DNA from: Thalassospiraceae bacterium LMO-JJ14
GTDB lineage: Bacteria > Pseudomonadota > Alphaproteobacteria > Rhodospirillales > Casp-alpha2
DNA: 64,000 bases
Assembly: GCA_021555105.2 (NCBI GenBank)
Contig: CP134604.1
Span: forward strand, 3,138,501 to 3,202,500
Direction of reading: 5' to 3'
The notes beneath the pieces are model-generated. The model worked only from the letters and a program-made list of their open reading frames with translations. It ran no database searches and was not told the DNA's origin. Positions 1 through 9,778 of the stretch are shown here, one piece after another; position 1 is the first letter of the stretch, and every line of letters starts with the position of its first letter. Position numbers and translations under genes: made by a program.

Positions 1-632
1 TTTCGAAAACCGTCACCAATCACATCCGCGAGGGCGGGCAGATCGAAAAACTGTCCGTTGCCGTGCTTATCGACGAAAAGCAGGGCGTGAATGAAAACGG
101 CGACAAGATCTCCGACAAGCGTTCCGAAGAAGAAATGAACCTCCTGTCGACGCTGGTACGTGGCGCAATCGGCTTTGATGAAGACCGTGGCGACAAGGTC
201 GAGATCATTCAGATGAAGTTCGCCTCATTCGAAGCGCCGGAAGAGGAATTGGAACTGTTTTTCGGCATGGGTAAAAATGATATCCTGCGGGTCGTTGAGA
301 TTCTCGTCCTCAGCATCGTCGCGATCCTCGTGATCCTGCTGGTGGTCCGGCCGCTTCTGTCGCGTGCCTTCGAGGCTCTGCCGTCGGCTCAGGAAGCCGC
401 CGAGCGTCTGCTCGCCGATCAGGGCCGCGCGCCGGCGCTGACCGGACCGGGCGGCGGTCGGGTTCCGGTGGAAAGCGAGGAAGACGAAGAACAGTTCGAG
501 GAACTCATCGACATCGACCGGGTCGAAGGCCGCGTTAAGGCATCTTCGGTCAAGAAGGTCGGTGAGATTGTCGAGAAACACCCGGAAGAGGCCTTGTCGA
601 TCCTGCGCTCCTGGATGTATCAGGAAAGCTGA
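1..632 (+). CDS. fliF: Flagellar MS-ring protein FliF, C-terminal part (5' end outside window)
   Basis: Open reading frame entering from the left edge (first full codon at base 3) and ending in TGA at 630-632. The visible part has the end of the periplasmic ring-building region, one transmembrane helix (a run of Ile, Leu and Val after residues GKNDILRVVEILVL) and an acidic cytoplasmic tail ending in the short region that in the family binds FliG (EKHPEEALSILRSWMYQE). FliF polymerises in the inner membrane as the MS ring, base of the flagellar motor. fliG follows 27 bases later, the usual order. The start codon and about the first two thirds of the protein are not in this window. Confidence 0.95.
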   Translation, partial: SKTVTNHIREGGQIEKLSVAVLIDEKQGVNENGDKISDKRSEEEMNLLSTLVRGAIGFDEDRGDKVEIIQMKFASFEAPEEELELFFGMGKNDILRVVEILVLSIVAILVILLVVRPLLSRAFEALPSAQEAAERLLADQGRAPALTGPGGGRVPVESEEDEEQFEELIDIDRVEGRVKASSVKKVGEIVEKHPEEALSILRSWMYQES

Positions 633-659
633 GGCGGAAACCGGGGGGAGAATTAGGAA

Positions 660-1676
660 ATGGCGAAAGCAGTCGATTACAGGACGCTAACCGGACCGCA
701 AAAAGCGGCGGCATTCATGCTTGCCGTCGGTCGCGAACATTCGTCACGCATCTTCGAGCGGATGGACGACGAGGAAATCCGCGAACTTTCGCATGCCATG
801 TCGACACTGGGGTCGATCAACGCCAACGTCGTCGAGCGACTTTTCGTCGAGTTCGCCGATCAGCTCTCCACCGCCGGCGGCCTGGTCGGGTCTTACGATT
901 CCACCGAACGCCTTCTGATGAGCTCGCTGCCCGAAGATCGGGTCAAGCAGATCATGGAGGAAATGCGGGGCCCGGCGGGCCGCACCATGTGGGACAAGCT
1001 CGGGAACGTGAACGAAGCCGTACTCGCCAACTACCTGAAAAACGAATACCCGCAGACTGTTGCCGTCGTGCTGTCCAAGATCAAAACAGACCACGCCGCA
1101 CGGGTTCTTGCGCTTTTGCCGGAGAACTTCTCGATGGAAGTCATCATGCGAATGCTGCGCATGGAAGCCGTACAGAAGGAAATTCTCGATCACGTCGAGC
1201 GCACGCTCCGGACCGAGTTCATGACCAACCTGGCGCGCACCGCACGCCGTGACAGCCACGAATTGATGGCCGACATCTTCAACAACCTGGACCGCAACAC
1301 TGAAAATCGCTTCATGACCGCTCTTGAAGAGCGCAACCGTGAATCGGCCGAGCGCATCAAGCAGCTCATGTTCACCTTCGACGATCTGGTACGCGTCGAC
1401 GCCAGCGGCATCCAGCTTCTGCTGCGCCAGGTCGAGAAAGATCAGCTGGCGGTTGCCCTCAAGGGGTCCTCGGAAGAAGTCAAGGAACTGTTCTTCGCCA
1501 ACATGTCGGAACGTGCCGGCAAGATGATGAAGGAAGACATGGACGCCATGGGCGCCGTACGACTGAAAGACGTCGACGAAGCACAGTCTGGTATCGTGCA
1601 GACAGCCAAAGCACTGTCCGATGCCGGAGAAATCGTCATTGCCGGTTCCGACGAGGAAAGCGAGCTGGTCTATTGA
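660..1676 (+). CDS. fliG: Flagellar motor switch protein FliG
   Basis: 338 residues, normal length for FliG. It sits on the cytoplasmic face of the MS ring, couples to the MotA stator and switches rotation direction with FliM/FliN. The N-terminal region begins [15 protein letters not shown], typical of the FliF-binding domain; the C-terminal region keeps the charged torque helix ([20 protein letters not shown] followed by an alpha-helical tail). ATG has a weak AGGA just upstream and a GGGGGGAGA purine run further back. It lies between fliF and fliH in a co-directional flagellar operon. Identification is secure from family architecture and neighbours. Confidence 0.96.
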   Translation: MAKAVDYRTLTGPQKAAAFMLAVGREHSSRIFERMDDEEIRELSHAMSTLGSINANVVERLFVEFADQLSTAGGLVGSYDSTERLLMSSLPEDRVKQIMEEMRGPAGRTMWDKLGNVNEAVLANYLKNEYPQTVAVVLSKIKTDHAARVLALLPENFSMEVIMRMLRMEAVQKEILDHVERTLRTEFMTNLARTARRDSHELMADIFNNLDRNTENRFMTALEERNRESAERIKQLMFTFDDLVRVDASGIQLLLRQVEKDQLAVALKGSSEEVKELFFANMSERAGKMMKEDMDAMGAVRLKDVDEAQSGIVQTAKALSDAGEIVIAGSDEESELVY

Positions 1677-1743
1677 TCACGCCGGTTTCCCAGTTACTTA
1701 CCCGGTGTTATGACTTTCCAGCACATATGCGGACAGGCTTGCT

Positions 1744-3138
1744 ATGAGCACGGTCACGAAATTCACTTTCGATCTTGATTTCGATGCCCCCGAAGAGCCG
1801 ACGGTTCCCGAAGCCGTGGAAGAAGAGGAAGAACCGGAAGAGATCATTCCGACTTTCTCGGAAGAGGAAGTCGAGCAGGCACGTGCCGAGGGCTTCGAGG
1901 CCGGCAAGGAAGAGGGCCGCCGCGAAGCCGCCGACGCCACCGAGCAGAAGTTGCTTGAGGCCATTGAGAATGCCTGCACGCAGATCGGCGAGATTTATAG
2001 CAATCAGACCGATGCCAATCGCGACATCGCCCGCGAGATGGTTTCCGTTTCAACCGCAATCGCCAAGAAAATGTTTCCCGATCTCAATGCCCGCAATGCC
2101 CTGGGCGAGGTCGAGCGCGTCGTTCAGGAAACCCTCAAGGCGGTCACCGAGGAGCCACGCATTCAGATTATGGTCCATTCGGAGCTGCGCGAACCGCTCA
2201 GCGAACGGCTCGGGACCATGACGCACCGTGCCGGTTTCGAAGGCAAGGTCTTCGTCAATCCGGACCCGTCGATGGCGCTCGGCGATTGCCGTATCGAATG
2301 GTCGAACGGAGCTGCGGTTCGTGACGGCGAGGAACTGTGGGAGATGATCGACGAAATCATCGAACACAATCTTCACGGCCCCGTGGATCTTAACGAAGAA
2401 GGCGCTGACGAAGCCGAAGCCGCGCAGGAACCTCTGCAGAGCGACCCGGATCACCAGGCAAATGAAGATACAGTGCCAGAAGATGCACCATTAGAAGTTG
2501 CCGCAACTGACGACATGACGCCCGAAGATACGCCGGCACAAGCAGCTGGCGATGAGACCGCCGATACCGACACTGCGGCGATTACAGAAGACAATGAAAA
2601 AGTGCCTGCCGAAAGTGAAACTGCTAAAACTGCTATGGATGAAACCGCAGCGGTTGAAACGGCGGAATCCGCCGAAACAGAAGAATTGACGGCTGACGAA
2701 ACGCCGAGCTGGCAGGCGGCGATGGGCGAATCGACGGACGCCGAAACGGCACCCATGCCCGAGCCGGTAGCGGAAATGACGGAAGAAGTGTCGCAAACCG
2801 AGGATGAAGCGGATTCCGTATTGCCGCAGGTTGAACACGATGAACACTCCTTCACCCCCAGTTTCGGCACCGATGACGACGTATCGGCTGAGGATAATAA
2901 TAAGGAAGAACAAGTGGTTAGCGGCCCTGAACGACCCGCGCCGGTCCCGCATATCGATGATTTGGGCGAGGTTGAAAATGGCGCTGGCGAAGATGCCGGG
3001 GACGAACAGGCCAGCCTGACGCCTGTCACGGATCCCGATCCGGTGTCGCCCGAGACCCAAGCCGCTATACTCGACGCGCAAAGTGCGTTGGCCGATGACG
3101 ATGATAACGACGACAACCGAAATCCCGCTGGCGGATAA
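1744..3138 (+). CDS. fliH: Flagellar export ATPase regulator FliH with a long acidic C-terminal extension
   Basis: 464 residues, about twice the usual FliH (roughly 200-240). Residues about 1-215 look like FliH: an acidic N terminus, a helical region with small-residue/Glu spacing (EARAEGFEAGKEEGRREA type), and the C-terminal vacuolar-ATPase E-like domain ending near residue 215. From about residue 220 to the end the protein is low complexity, dominated by Glu, Asp, Ala, Thr and Pro with no hydrophobic core. FliH binds and restrains the FliI ATPase of the flagellar type III export apparatus. It lies between fliG and fliN; fliI and fliJ are encoded further on, on the opposite strand. The tail has no assigned function. 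Confidence 0.88.
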   Translation: MSTVTKFTFDLDFDAPEEPTVPEAVEEEEEPEEIIPTFSEEEVEQARAEGFEAGKEEGRREAADATEQKLLEAIENACTQIGEIYSNQTDANRDIAREMVSVSTAIAKKMFPDLNARNALGEVERVVQETLKAVTEEPRIQIMVHSELREPLSERLGTMTHRAGFEGKVFVNPDPSMALGDCRIEWSNGAAVRDGEELWEMIDEIIEHNLHGPVDLNEEGADEAEAAQEPLQSDPDHQANEDTVPEDAPLEVAATDDMTPEDTPAQAAGDETADTDTAAITEDNEKVPAESETAKTAMDETAAVETAESAETEELTADETPSWQAAMGESTDAETAPMPEPVAEMTEEVSQTEDEADSVLPQVEHDEHSFTPSFGTDDDVSAEDNNKEEQVVSGPERPAPVPHIDDLGEVENGAGEDAGDEQASLTPVTDPDPVSPETQAAILDAQSALADDDDNDDNRNPAGG

Positions 3139-3158
3139 ACCGGTAAAGGAGAACAAAC

Positions 3159-3548
3159 ATGGCTGAAGAAGAAGAAGGCGGTCTCGACCTCGCCGATCTG
3201 GGTGAAGCCGACGATTCGCCGGCCCCCGAACCGAAGCAGGCTGATGAAGAGGATTCCATCGGTTCGGCCATGACCGAAATGGGCGACCTGCCCCGGAGCG
3301 CGAAGGACCTGGAAGCCGTTTACGACATTCCAGTGCAGGTCTCTGCCGTTCTCGGCAAAACCACAATGCCTGTCAGCAACCTTCTGAAACTGGGCCGTGG
3401 CGCCGTTGTCGAACTGGACCGTAAAGTCGGCGAAGCTATCGACATCTACGTGAACAACCGGCTCGTCGCCCGCGGCGAAGTGGTTGTGGTTGAAGACCGC
3501 CTCGGCGTCACGATGACGGAAATCATCAAGACCGAGCGCGCAAGCTAG
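3159..3548 (+). CDS. fliN: Flagellar motor switch protein FliN
   Basis: 129 residues. The C-terminal ~75 residues match the SpoA/surface-presentation domain of FliN (VYDIPVQVSAVLGKTTMPVS, then LLKLGRGAVVELDRKVGE and a closing GVTMTEII). The first ~45 residues are acidic and disordered-looking, common in alphaproteobacterial FliN. FliN forms the C ring with FliM and FliG and also docks the FliH-FliI export complex. It starts 20 bases after fliH with an AAGGAG ribosome-binding site (GTAAAGGAGAACAAAC before ATG), so it is surely cotranscribed. No fliM is in this window. Confidence 0.95.
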   Translation: MAEEEEGGLDLADLGEADDSPAPEPKQADEEDSIGSAMTEMGDLPRSAKDLEAVYDIPVQVSAVLGKTTMPVSNLLKLGRGAVVELDRKVGEAIDIYVNNRLVARGEVVVVEDRLGVTMTEIIKTERAS

Positions 3549-3565
3549 GACCGGCAAGGACAGTC

Positions 3566-4372
3566 ATGGCGGACGAGCATATTCATAGCGCCGGCGGCAC
3601 ATCGCTCGATCTTGCGACCGTGATCGGCCTGCTATCAGGCTTCGCCATGATCATTACTGCGATCATGCTCGGCGGCACGCCCGAAAGTTTCATCAATCCG
3701 CCGTCAATCCTGATCGTCATTGGCGGCACGCTCGCCATCACCACTGTCTGCTTCAGTTTCTCGGACATGGCCAAAATGCTGTCCGTCGCCGGGCGCGCCA
3801 TGGTCCGCAGTACACAAGAACCATACGATGCCGCCTATAAAGCCCTGCAGGTGGCCGAGATTGCCCGCAAACAAGGTGTTCTGGCACTGCAGAACGTCGT
3901 CGAGAATATCCGTGACGAGCCTTTCTTTCACAAAGGCATCAGCATGGTGATCGACGGTACACCCGGCGAAGAGGTAGAGCAGATCATGCGACGCGATCTG
4001 ATGTCGATGGCCCAGCGCCACCGCCAAAGCGCCAGCATCCTGCGTAAGATGGCGGAATTCTCACCGGCCATGGGCCTGATCGGCACGCTGATCGGTCTCG
4101 TGCAGATGCTCGGCAATCTGCAGGACCCGACGACCATCGGTCCTGCCATGGCCGTCGCCCTGTTGACCACTTTTTACGGCGCTGTGCTGGCCAACATGGT
4201 GTTTCTGCCGCTGGCCTCGAAACTGGAGCGGAACTCGAACGAGGAAGCCATGATCCATCAGGTGTTTTTACTGACGTCGGCCTCGATCGGCCGCCAGGAG
4301 AACCCGCGGCGTCTGGAAATGTTGTTGAACAGCATCCTGCCGCCGTCACAACGCGTCAAATATTTCGATTAA
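3566..4372 (+). CDS. motA: Flagellar stator protein MotA (PomA-like)
   Basis: 268 residues with four predicted membrane helices: near residues 15-40, 45-65, about 165-190 and 195-215, separated by a large cytoplasmic loop that in the family contacts FliG. The conserved segment FSPAMGLIGTLIGLVQML followed by GPAMAVALLTTFYGAVLAN is the MotA/TolQ/ExbB-type proton-channel signature. MotA with MotB forms the ion-driven stator. The nearest flagellar gene is fliN, 17 bases upstream. No motB is in this window, so it must be encoded elsewhere. Sequence alone does not tell proton from sodium coupling. Confidence 0.93.
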   Translation: MADEHIHSAGGTSLDLATVIGLLSGFAMIITAIMLGGTPESFINPPSILIVIGGTLAITTVCFSFSDMAKMLSVAGRAMVRSTQEPYDAAYKALQVAEIARKQGVLALQNVVENIRDEPFFHKGISMVIDGTPGEEVEQIMRRDLMSMAQRHRQSASILRKMAEFSPAMGLIGTLIGLVQMLGNLQDPTTIGPAMAVALLTTFYGAVLANMVFLPLASKLERNSNEEAMIHQVFLLTSASIGRQENPRRLEMLLNSILPPSQRVKYFD

Positions 4373-4400
4373 CGCCAAGACCTGGGAATACAAGCTCGTC

Positions 4401-5741
4401 ATGCAACTCATCATTGTCGGAATTCTGGACGGACAAATCGGCGCGGCCAGCCAAATAGCCATCAAGCGTGGCGCCAAGGTCGCGCAGGCAGACACGGTTG
4501 AAGACGGCCTTGATCTGTTGCGGCGCACCGGCGCCGATCTGGTGATGATCGACGTCGTGCTCGACGTCGCCGTGTTTATGAACGCACTCGAAGCCGAGCG
4601 CATCAACGTGCCGGTCGTCGCCTGCGGCGTATCGAACGACACACAAGCGGCCGTTCGTGCCGTCCGTGCCGGGGCCAAGGAATATGTTCCCCTGCCCCCG
4701 GACCCGGAACTGATTGCCGCCGTTCTTGAAGCGGTCACCGAGGATCAGCACGCGCTAATCTATAAGGACCCGAAGATGGCGGAAACCGTCAAGATGGCGT
4801 CACAGATCGCACCGTCTGAAGCGAGTGTATTGATCACCGGGCCGTCGGGTACCGGCAAGGAAGTCCTGGCGCACTATCTGCACTCGAAATCCAAGCGCAA
4901 GGATCGACGCTTCGTTGCCGTCAACTGCGCTGCAATCCCGGAAAATCTTCTGGAATCCGAGCTTTTCGGGCATGAACGAGGCGCTTTCACCGGCGCCGTG
5001 GCACGCCGCATCGGCAAGTTCGAGGAAGCTGACGGCGGCACCCTCCTGCTTGATGAAATCAGCGAAATGGACGTGCGCCTGCAATCCAAGCTGTTGCGTG
5101 TCCTACAGGAACGCGAACTGGACCGGATCGGTTCCAACAAGTCGATCCAGGTCAATGTCCGTATTATCGCCACGTCAAACCGCAATATGGAACAGGCGGT
5201 CAAGGACGGTCAGTTCCGCGAAGACCTGTATTTCCGTCTCAATGTCGTTAATCTGCGCCTGCCTTCGCTGGCAGAAAGGCCGGGGGACATAATGCCGCTG
5301 GCGAAACACTTCGCCGCCAAATACGCCGATGCAAACGACGTTCCCAACCGGCCGATTTCCGACGCCGCAGCCGACAAACTTGCCGGCTATCACTGGCCGG
5401 GCAACGTGCGAGAACTGGAAAACACCATGCACCGTGCCGTGCTGCTGGCCGTCGGCGATGAAATCAACGAAGCCGCCATTCACCTGACGTCCGGCGACAG
5501 CGGCGCCGGAGCGACTGCAGGCGGCGGTGACGATGCCGCACAGGCACTTGTCGGTCGTACCGTCGCCGAGGTCGAACGCGAACTGATCATTGACACGCTG
5601 CAGCATTGCCTCGGCAACCGGACCCACGCCGCGAACATTCTCGGCATTTCGATCCGTACGCTCCGGAACAAACTCAAGCAGTACGGCAGCGAAGGCTTCA
5701 ATATCCCATCACCCGGCGATGCCTCTCAGGCCGGCTTGTAA
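4401..5741 (+). CDS. flbD: Sigma-54-dependent flagellar transcriptional regulator FlbD
   Basis: 446 residues in three parts. Residues 1-115 form a degenerate receiver domain; Asp51 is at the usual phospho-acceptor place, but the N-terminal acidic pair of true receivers is missing. The AAA+ core (about 125-365) has Walker A GPSGTGKE at 147-154, the sigma-54 contact loop GAFTGA at 194-199 and Walker B GGTLLLDEI. A Fis-type helix-turn-helix (NRTHAANILGISIRTLRNKL) closes the protein. FlbD activates class III/IV flagellar genes with RpoN in Caulobacter, and the site inside the flagellar cluster agrees. The gene starts 28 bases after motA without a strong ribosome-binding site. Confidence 0.92.
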   Translation: MQLIIVGILDGQIGAASQIAIKRGAKVAQADTVEDGLDLLRRTGADLVMIDVVLDVAVFMNALEAERINVPVVACGVSNDTQAAVRAVRAGAKEYVPLPPDPELIAAVLEAVTEDQHALIYKDPKMAETVKMASQIAPSEASVLITGPSGTGKEVLAHYLHSKSKRKDRRFVAVNCAAIPENLLESELFGHERGAFTGAVARRIGKFEEADGGTLLLDEISEMDVRLQSKLLRVLQERELDRIGSNKSIQVNVRIIATSNRNMEQAVKDGQFREDLYFRLNVVNLRLPSLAERPGDIMPLAKHFAAKYADANDVPNRPISDAAADKLAGYHWPGNVRELENTMHRAVLLAVGDEINEAAIHLTSGDSGAGATAGGGDDAAQALVGRTVAEVERELIIDTLQHCLGNRTHAANILGISIRTLRNKLKQYGSEGFNIPSPGDASQAGL

Positions 5742-5805
5742 GTTGGATTTAAAGAAAGAAATCATGAAGTTGACCATGTCAGACACCTCAAGGGGAACCT
5801 GCTAA

Positions 5806-7929
5806 ATGGCCGAGGCCGGCGGCGGCGAAGTCACGACATTCAATACCGGGGATTTTGTCCGCGACCGGTTGATATCCGCCTCCAAACGAGGCGATATCAT
5901 GCTGGCGCTTGGCGTCGTCGCGATCCTTGTCGTGCTCATTCTGCCGATGCCGCGCTGGATGCTGGACTTTGCGCTGGCCTTTTCGATCACGTTTTCCGTA
6001 TTGATCCTGATGACCGCGCTGTTCGTCGAACGCCCGCTGGACTTCAACTCCTTCCCGACGATCCTGCTGCTCGCAACGATGATAAGGCTGTCGCTGAACC
6101 TCGCTTCGACACGACTCATCCTTTCCGACGGTCATGAGGGAACGCAAGCTGCCGGACAGGTGATCGAAGCCTTCGGGGGCTTCGTCATGGGCGGGAACTT
6201 CGTTATCGGCATTATCGTTTTCGCCATTCTCGTCATCGTCAACTTCATCGTCATTACCAAGGGTTCCGGCCGAATTGCCGAGGTTTCGGCACGGTTCTCA
6301 CTGGACGCCATGCCTGGCAAACAGATGGCCATCGATGCCGATCTGTCGTCGGGCCTGATCGATGAAGAATCCGCCAAGCTTCGCCGCAAGGAACTGGAAG
6401 AGGAAAGCTCGTTCTTCGGCGCCATGGACGGCGCGGCAAAGTTCGTTCGCGGCGACGCCATTGCCGGCTTGCTGATCACGTTTATCAACGTCATCGCCGG
6501 GATGATCATCGGCGTCGCGCAACAGGGCATGTCGTTTGGCGATGCCGCCGACACTTACACGCGCCTGACCGTCGGTGACGGCCTTGTCTCGCAGATTCCG
6601 GCGCTGATCGTTTCCACCGCAGCCGGTCTGGTTGTCACCAAGGCCGGCGTCGCGGGCACGGCCGAGGTTGCGATCTTCAAACAGATGGGCGGCCAGCCAA
6701 AGGCGCTCAGTCTGGTCTGTTTCCTGTTGCTGGCTCTGGCGATGATGCCAGGCATTCCGGCGTTGCCGTTCCTGACCCTGGCCCTGATCTGCGGCGGCGG
6801 CGCTTACTTCGTGAACTGGCGCAACAAAACCGCCGAAGAAGAAGCCGTCCGGCAGATCGAGGAAGAGAAAGTCGATCCCAAGTCCATCGCCGAAGAACCG
6901 ATTTCGGCTACCCTAAAGATCGATCACATCCGCCTTGAGCTTGGCTACGGCCTGCTGACCCTGATCAATGCCCCCAAGGACGGCCAGAAACTGACCGACC
7001 AGATCAAGGCGCTGCGCCGCCAACTCGCCGCAGAAGTCGGTTTCGTGATGCCGTCCGTGCGTATTCAGGACAACATGCAGTTGCCGGCCAATGTGTATGT
7101 CATCCGCATCAAGGAAATCGAGGCCGGGCGTGGTGAGCTTCGTCCCAACATGCTTATGGTGATGGACCCGCGCGGCGAGGAGATCTCGATCCCCGGCGAA
7201 AAAACCACCGAGCCGACGTTCGGCCTGCCGGCCATGTGGATCGAGGAAGCCAACCGCGAAGAAGCCCTGTTCAGAGGCTATACCGTGGTCGATCCGGCCA
7301 CCGTGGTGACCACCAACATCACCGAGCTGATCAAGGACAACATGTCGGAACTGCTGTCGTATGCTGAAACGCAGAAACTGCTGGACGAAATCGACAAAGA
7401 CCACCAGAGGCTTGTCGCCGACATCATCCCGGCGCAGATTTCACTCGGCGGCATTCAACGCGTGCTGCAAAACCTGCTGGCTGAGCGTATCTCGATCCGC
7501 GATCTGCCGACGATTCTCGAAGGGGTATACGAGGCCTGCGGCAACACCCGCAACGTGATGATGATCACCGAACACGTTCGCGCCCGCCTGGCACGGCAAA
7601 TTTCCAATATGAACACCAGCGAACAGGGTTTCATCCCGCTGGTGACGCTGTCACCTGGATGGGAGCAGACCTTCGCCGAGAGCCTTGTCGGACAGGGTGA
7701 AGACCGCCAGCTTTCGATGCCGCCGACCAAGTTGCAGGAATTTATTACCCAGCTCCGCAACACCTTCGAACGTCAGGCGATGATGGGCGAACAGCCGGTA
7801 TTACTGACCAGCCCGACGATCCGCCCATTCGTACGCTCCATCGTCGACCGCTTCCGCCCGATGACGGTGGTCATGTCACAGAACGAGATATACCCTAAGG
7901 CGAAGATCAAGACTGTCGGCCAAATATAA
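5806..7929 (+). CDS. flhA: Flagellar export apparatus membrane protein FlhA
   Basis: 707 residues, full length. The N-terminal half holds about eight membrane helices, with the highly conserved stretch FNSFPTILLLATMIRLSLNL and the FHIPEP-family loop (IDADLSSGLIDEESAKLRR). The C-terminal half (from about residue 365) is the cytosolic domain that forms the nonameric ring and receives substrate-chaperone complexes. FlhA is the main gate component of the flagellar type III secretion system. The ATG at 5806 follows AAGGGGA about 10 bases upstream. It lies 64 bases after flbD and 43 bases before flhF. Confidence 0.97.
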   Translation: MAEAGGGEVTTFNTGDFVRDRLISASKRGDIMLALGVVAILVVLILPMPRWMLDFALAFSITFSVLILMTALFVERPLDFNSFPTILLLATMIRLSLNLASTRLILSDGHEGTQAAGQVIEAFGGFVMGGNFVIGIIVFAILVIVNFIVITKGSGRIAEVSARFSLDAMPGKQMAIDADLSSGLIDEESAKLRRKELEEESSFFGAMDGAAKFVRGDAIAGLLITFINVIAGMIIGVAQQGMSFGDAADTYTRLTVGDGLVSQIPALIVSTAAGLVVTKAGVAGTAEVAIFKQMGGQPKALSLVCFLLLALAMMPGIPALPFLTLALICGGGAYFVNWRNKTAEEEAVRQIEEEKVDPKSIAEEPISATLKIDHIRLELGYGLLTLINAPKDGQKLTDQIKALRRQLAAEVGFVMPSVRIQDNMQLPANVYVIRIKEIEAGRGELRPNMLMVMDPRGEEISIPGEKTTEPTFGLPAMWIEEANREEALFRGYTVVDPATVVTTNITELIKDNMSELLSYAETQKLLDEIDKDHQRLVADIIPAQISLGGIQRVLQNLLAERISIRDLPTILEGVYEACGNTRNVMMITEHVRARLARQISNMNTSEQGFIPLVTLSPGWEQTFAESLVGQGEDRQLSMPPTKLQEFITQLRNTFERQAMMGEQPVLLTSPTIRPFVRSIVDRFRPMTVVMSQNEIYPKAKIKTVGQI

Positions 7930-7972
7930 ACGGCGGCCTTGAAGAAACGATTCAGTCTGGTGAAAGCGGCCC

Positions 7973-8974
7973 ATGCGCCTCAGAAACTATACCGCTCCGA
8001 CGATGCCCGAAGCCATGGCGCTTGTCCGCGCCGACATGGGCGACGACGCCATCATCGTATCCACGGAAGTGGGTGTCGGCGATCAGGCTTGCTGCATCAC
8101 CGCCGCGATTGAGGACGAGCTTGAAATTCCCGGCGACAGCGCCGTCCGGATCACCGAAAGCACCGATAGCGTCCAAATGGATCCGGAACCCCGGCGCCAG
8201 TATCTGCGCCAGGTGCTGACCGCGCACGGGCTGCCAGCGCATCTTTGCGAACAGATGCTGCGCGATTGCGATCTGGTTGAAGACACCGATCCGGCTTTAG
8301 CCCTGGCCGCCGCCATCGATATGGGCGCACGTTTCCAGCCGATCGATTTCGATACCCAAGACCGCCCGTTGATGCTGGCCGGCATGCCCGGTGCTGGCAA
8401 GACGATCACCGCCGCCAAACTGGCTGCCCACGCGCGCTTCGCCGGTAAAAGCGTGTTTATCGCCACCGCAGACACCAAACGCGCCGGTGGGGTCGAACAG
8501 TTGCAGGCGTTCACGCGGATTCTCGAGCTGGACCTGACGACCGCACCTGATGCGGAAGCCCTGGCCGGACACATGGAAGCCATCCGCGCCGCCGACGCGC
8601 AGATCATCGACACTGCCGGTATCAATCCGTTCGACGAAGACGAGATGCAATCGTTGCGCGCCCTGGCTGCTGCCGTTGATGCCGAACTTGTTCTGGTGCT
8701 GGCTGCCGGTGCCGACGCCATGGAATCCGCCGATACCGCCCGGGCATTTGCCGCCATCGGCGCCACGCGTATGGTGATCAGCCGCCTCGACATGACACGC
8801 AGGCTCGGCGGCATTCTCGCCGCTGCGCTGGCCGGGCGTGTCGCCATCGCCAATGTCAGCATCAATCCGCAGGTCGCAGACGGCCTCAGCCGGATCAATC
8901 CCGTTTCACTGGCTCAACTGATCATCCCCGACGACGAGCCAAGAGAACCGATACAGAAAAAGGCCGCGCAATGA
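7973..8974 (+). CDS. flhF: Flagellar SRP-type GTPase FlhF
   Basis: 333 residues. The N-terminal B domain begins MRLRNYTAPTMPEAMALVR, the family's opening. The SRP-family GTPase domain follows, with the P-loop GMPGAGKT at 137-144, a DTKRAGGVEQL-type G2 motif and DTAG near residue 207. FlhF sets the place, and in some species the number, of polar flagella with its partner FlhG. The last four bases overlap the flhG start (ATGA at 8971-8974), so the two are translationally coupled. It is somewhat shorter than many FlhF because the basic linker between B and NG domains is short. Confidence 0.93.
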   Translation: MRLRNYTAPTMPEAMALVRADMGDDAIIVSTEVGVGDQACCITAAIEDELEIPGDSAVRITESTDSVQMDPEPRRQYLRQVLTAHGLPAHLCEQMLRDCDLVEDTDPALALAAAIDMGARFQPIDFDTQDRPLMLAGMPGAGKTITAAKLAAHARFAGKSVFIATADTKRAGGVEQLQAFTRILELDLTTAPDAEALAGHMEAIRAADAQIIDTAGINPFDEDEMQSLRALAAAVDAELVLVLAAGADAMESADTARAFAAIGATRMVISRLDMTRRLGGILAAALAGRVAIANVSINPQVADGLSRINPVSLAQLIIPDDEPREPIQKKAAQ

Positions 8975-9771
8975 GCGAAGAGACACCGCAAACACCCCAG
9001 TCCCCTGCCCGCACAAAAGGCAACATCATTGCCGTGGCTTCAGGTAAGGGCGGCGTCGGCAAGACATGGTTTTCGATCACGCTGGCCCACGCGCTGGCCA
9101 TGGTCGACCGCCGCGTTCTGCTGTTCGACGGCGATCTGGGGCTGGCCAACCTGGATATTCAATTGGGCCTGATGAACAAGAATGATCTTGGCGGCGTCCT
9201 CGCCGGGCGGATCAGTCTGGCGCAGGCTGTTGGTTACTGCGAAGACGGCGGCTTCGATGTGATTGCCGGACGGTCCGGGTCTGGTGCGCTCTCCAATCTG
9301 GCTGGAAACCGTCTGCAAACATTACTCGACGAGTTGGCGTTGCTGGCGGCGAATTACGATTACGTGATCCTCGATCTCGGTGCCGGGGTCGAGAGCACGG
9401 TGCGCCGCCTCGCCTATGCCGCCGATCAGATCATTGTCGTCGTGACCGACGAGCCGACGTCGCTGACGGACGGATACGCGTTTATCAAAATCGCGCACAA
9501 CGAACGACCCGAGACCGAAATCAAGGTCGTCACCAATATGGTCAATTCGACGACTGAAGGCGAGCGCACCTATAATACGCTGAACAAGGCCTGTCAGGGC
9601 TTTCTTAAATACTCCCCGGATCACCTCGGTATCATCCGCCGCGACGACAAGGTGCGGGGTGCCATTCGCGCCCAGCAATCGCTGTTGAACCGCTCTCCCG
9701 ACAGCGTCGCCGCCGAAGATATCAAGCAGATCGCGCGCATCATCCGGCGTGGACACGCCGGCGCAGCCTGA
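8971..9771 (+). CDS. flhG: MinD-like ATPase FlhG (FleN)
   Basis: 266 residues, ParA/MinD superfamily. The deviant Walker A GKGGVGKT is at residues 25-32, followed by LLFDGDLGLANLDIQLG, the family switch region, and DYVILDLGAGVES. FlhG antagonises FlhF and limits flagellar number. The coding region overlaps flhF by four bases. The C-terminal amphipathic segment expected of a membrane-targeting MinD-like protein is plausible (EDIKQIARIIRRG). The neighbourhood flhA-flhF-flhG is the standard order. Confidence 0.94.
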   Translation: MSEETPQTPQSPARTKGNIIAVASGKGGVGKTWFSITLAHALAMVDRRVLLFDGDLGLANLDIQLGLMNKNDLGGVLAGRISLAQAVGYCEDGGFDVIAGRSGSGALSNLAGNRLQTLLDELALLAANYDYVILDLGAGVESTVRRLAYAADQIIVVVTDEPTSLTDGYAFIKIAHNERPETEIKVVTNMVNSTTEGERTYNTLNKACQGFLKYSPDHLGIIRRDDKVRGAIRAQQSLLNRSPDSVAAEDIKQIARIIRRGHAGAA

Positions 9772-9778
9772 GCGGGCA

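Noticed and set aside
2451-3557. A 368-codon minus-strand frame opposite the fliH tail, Ser/Ala-rich
   Set aside because: Its composition is just the complement of the Glu/Thr/Ala repeats of fliH; no start signal or promoter.
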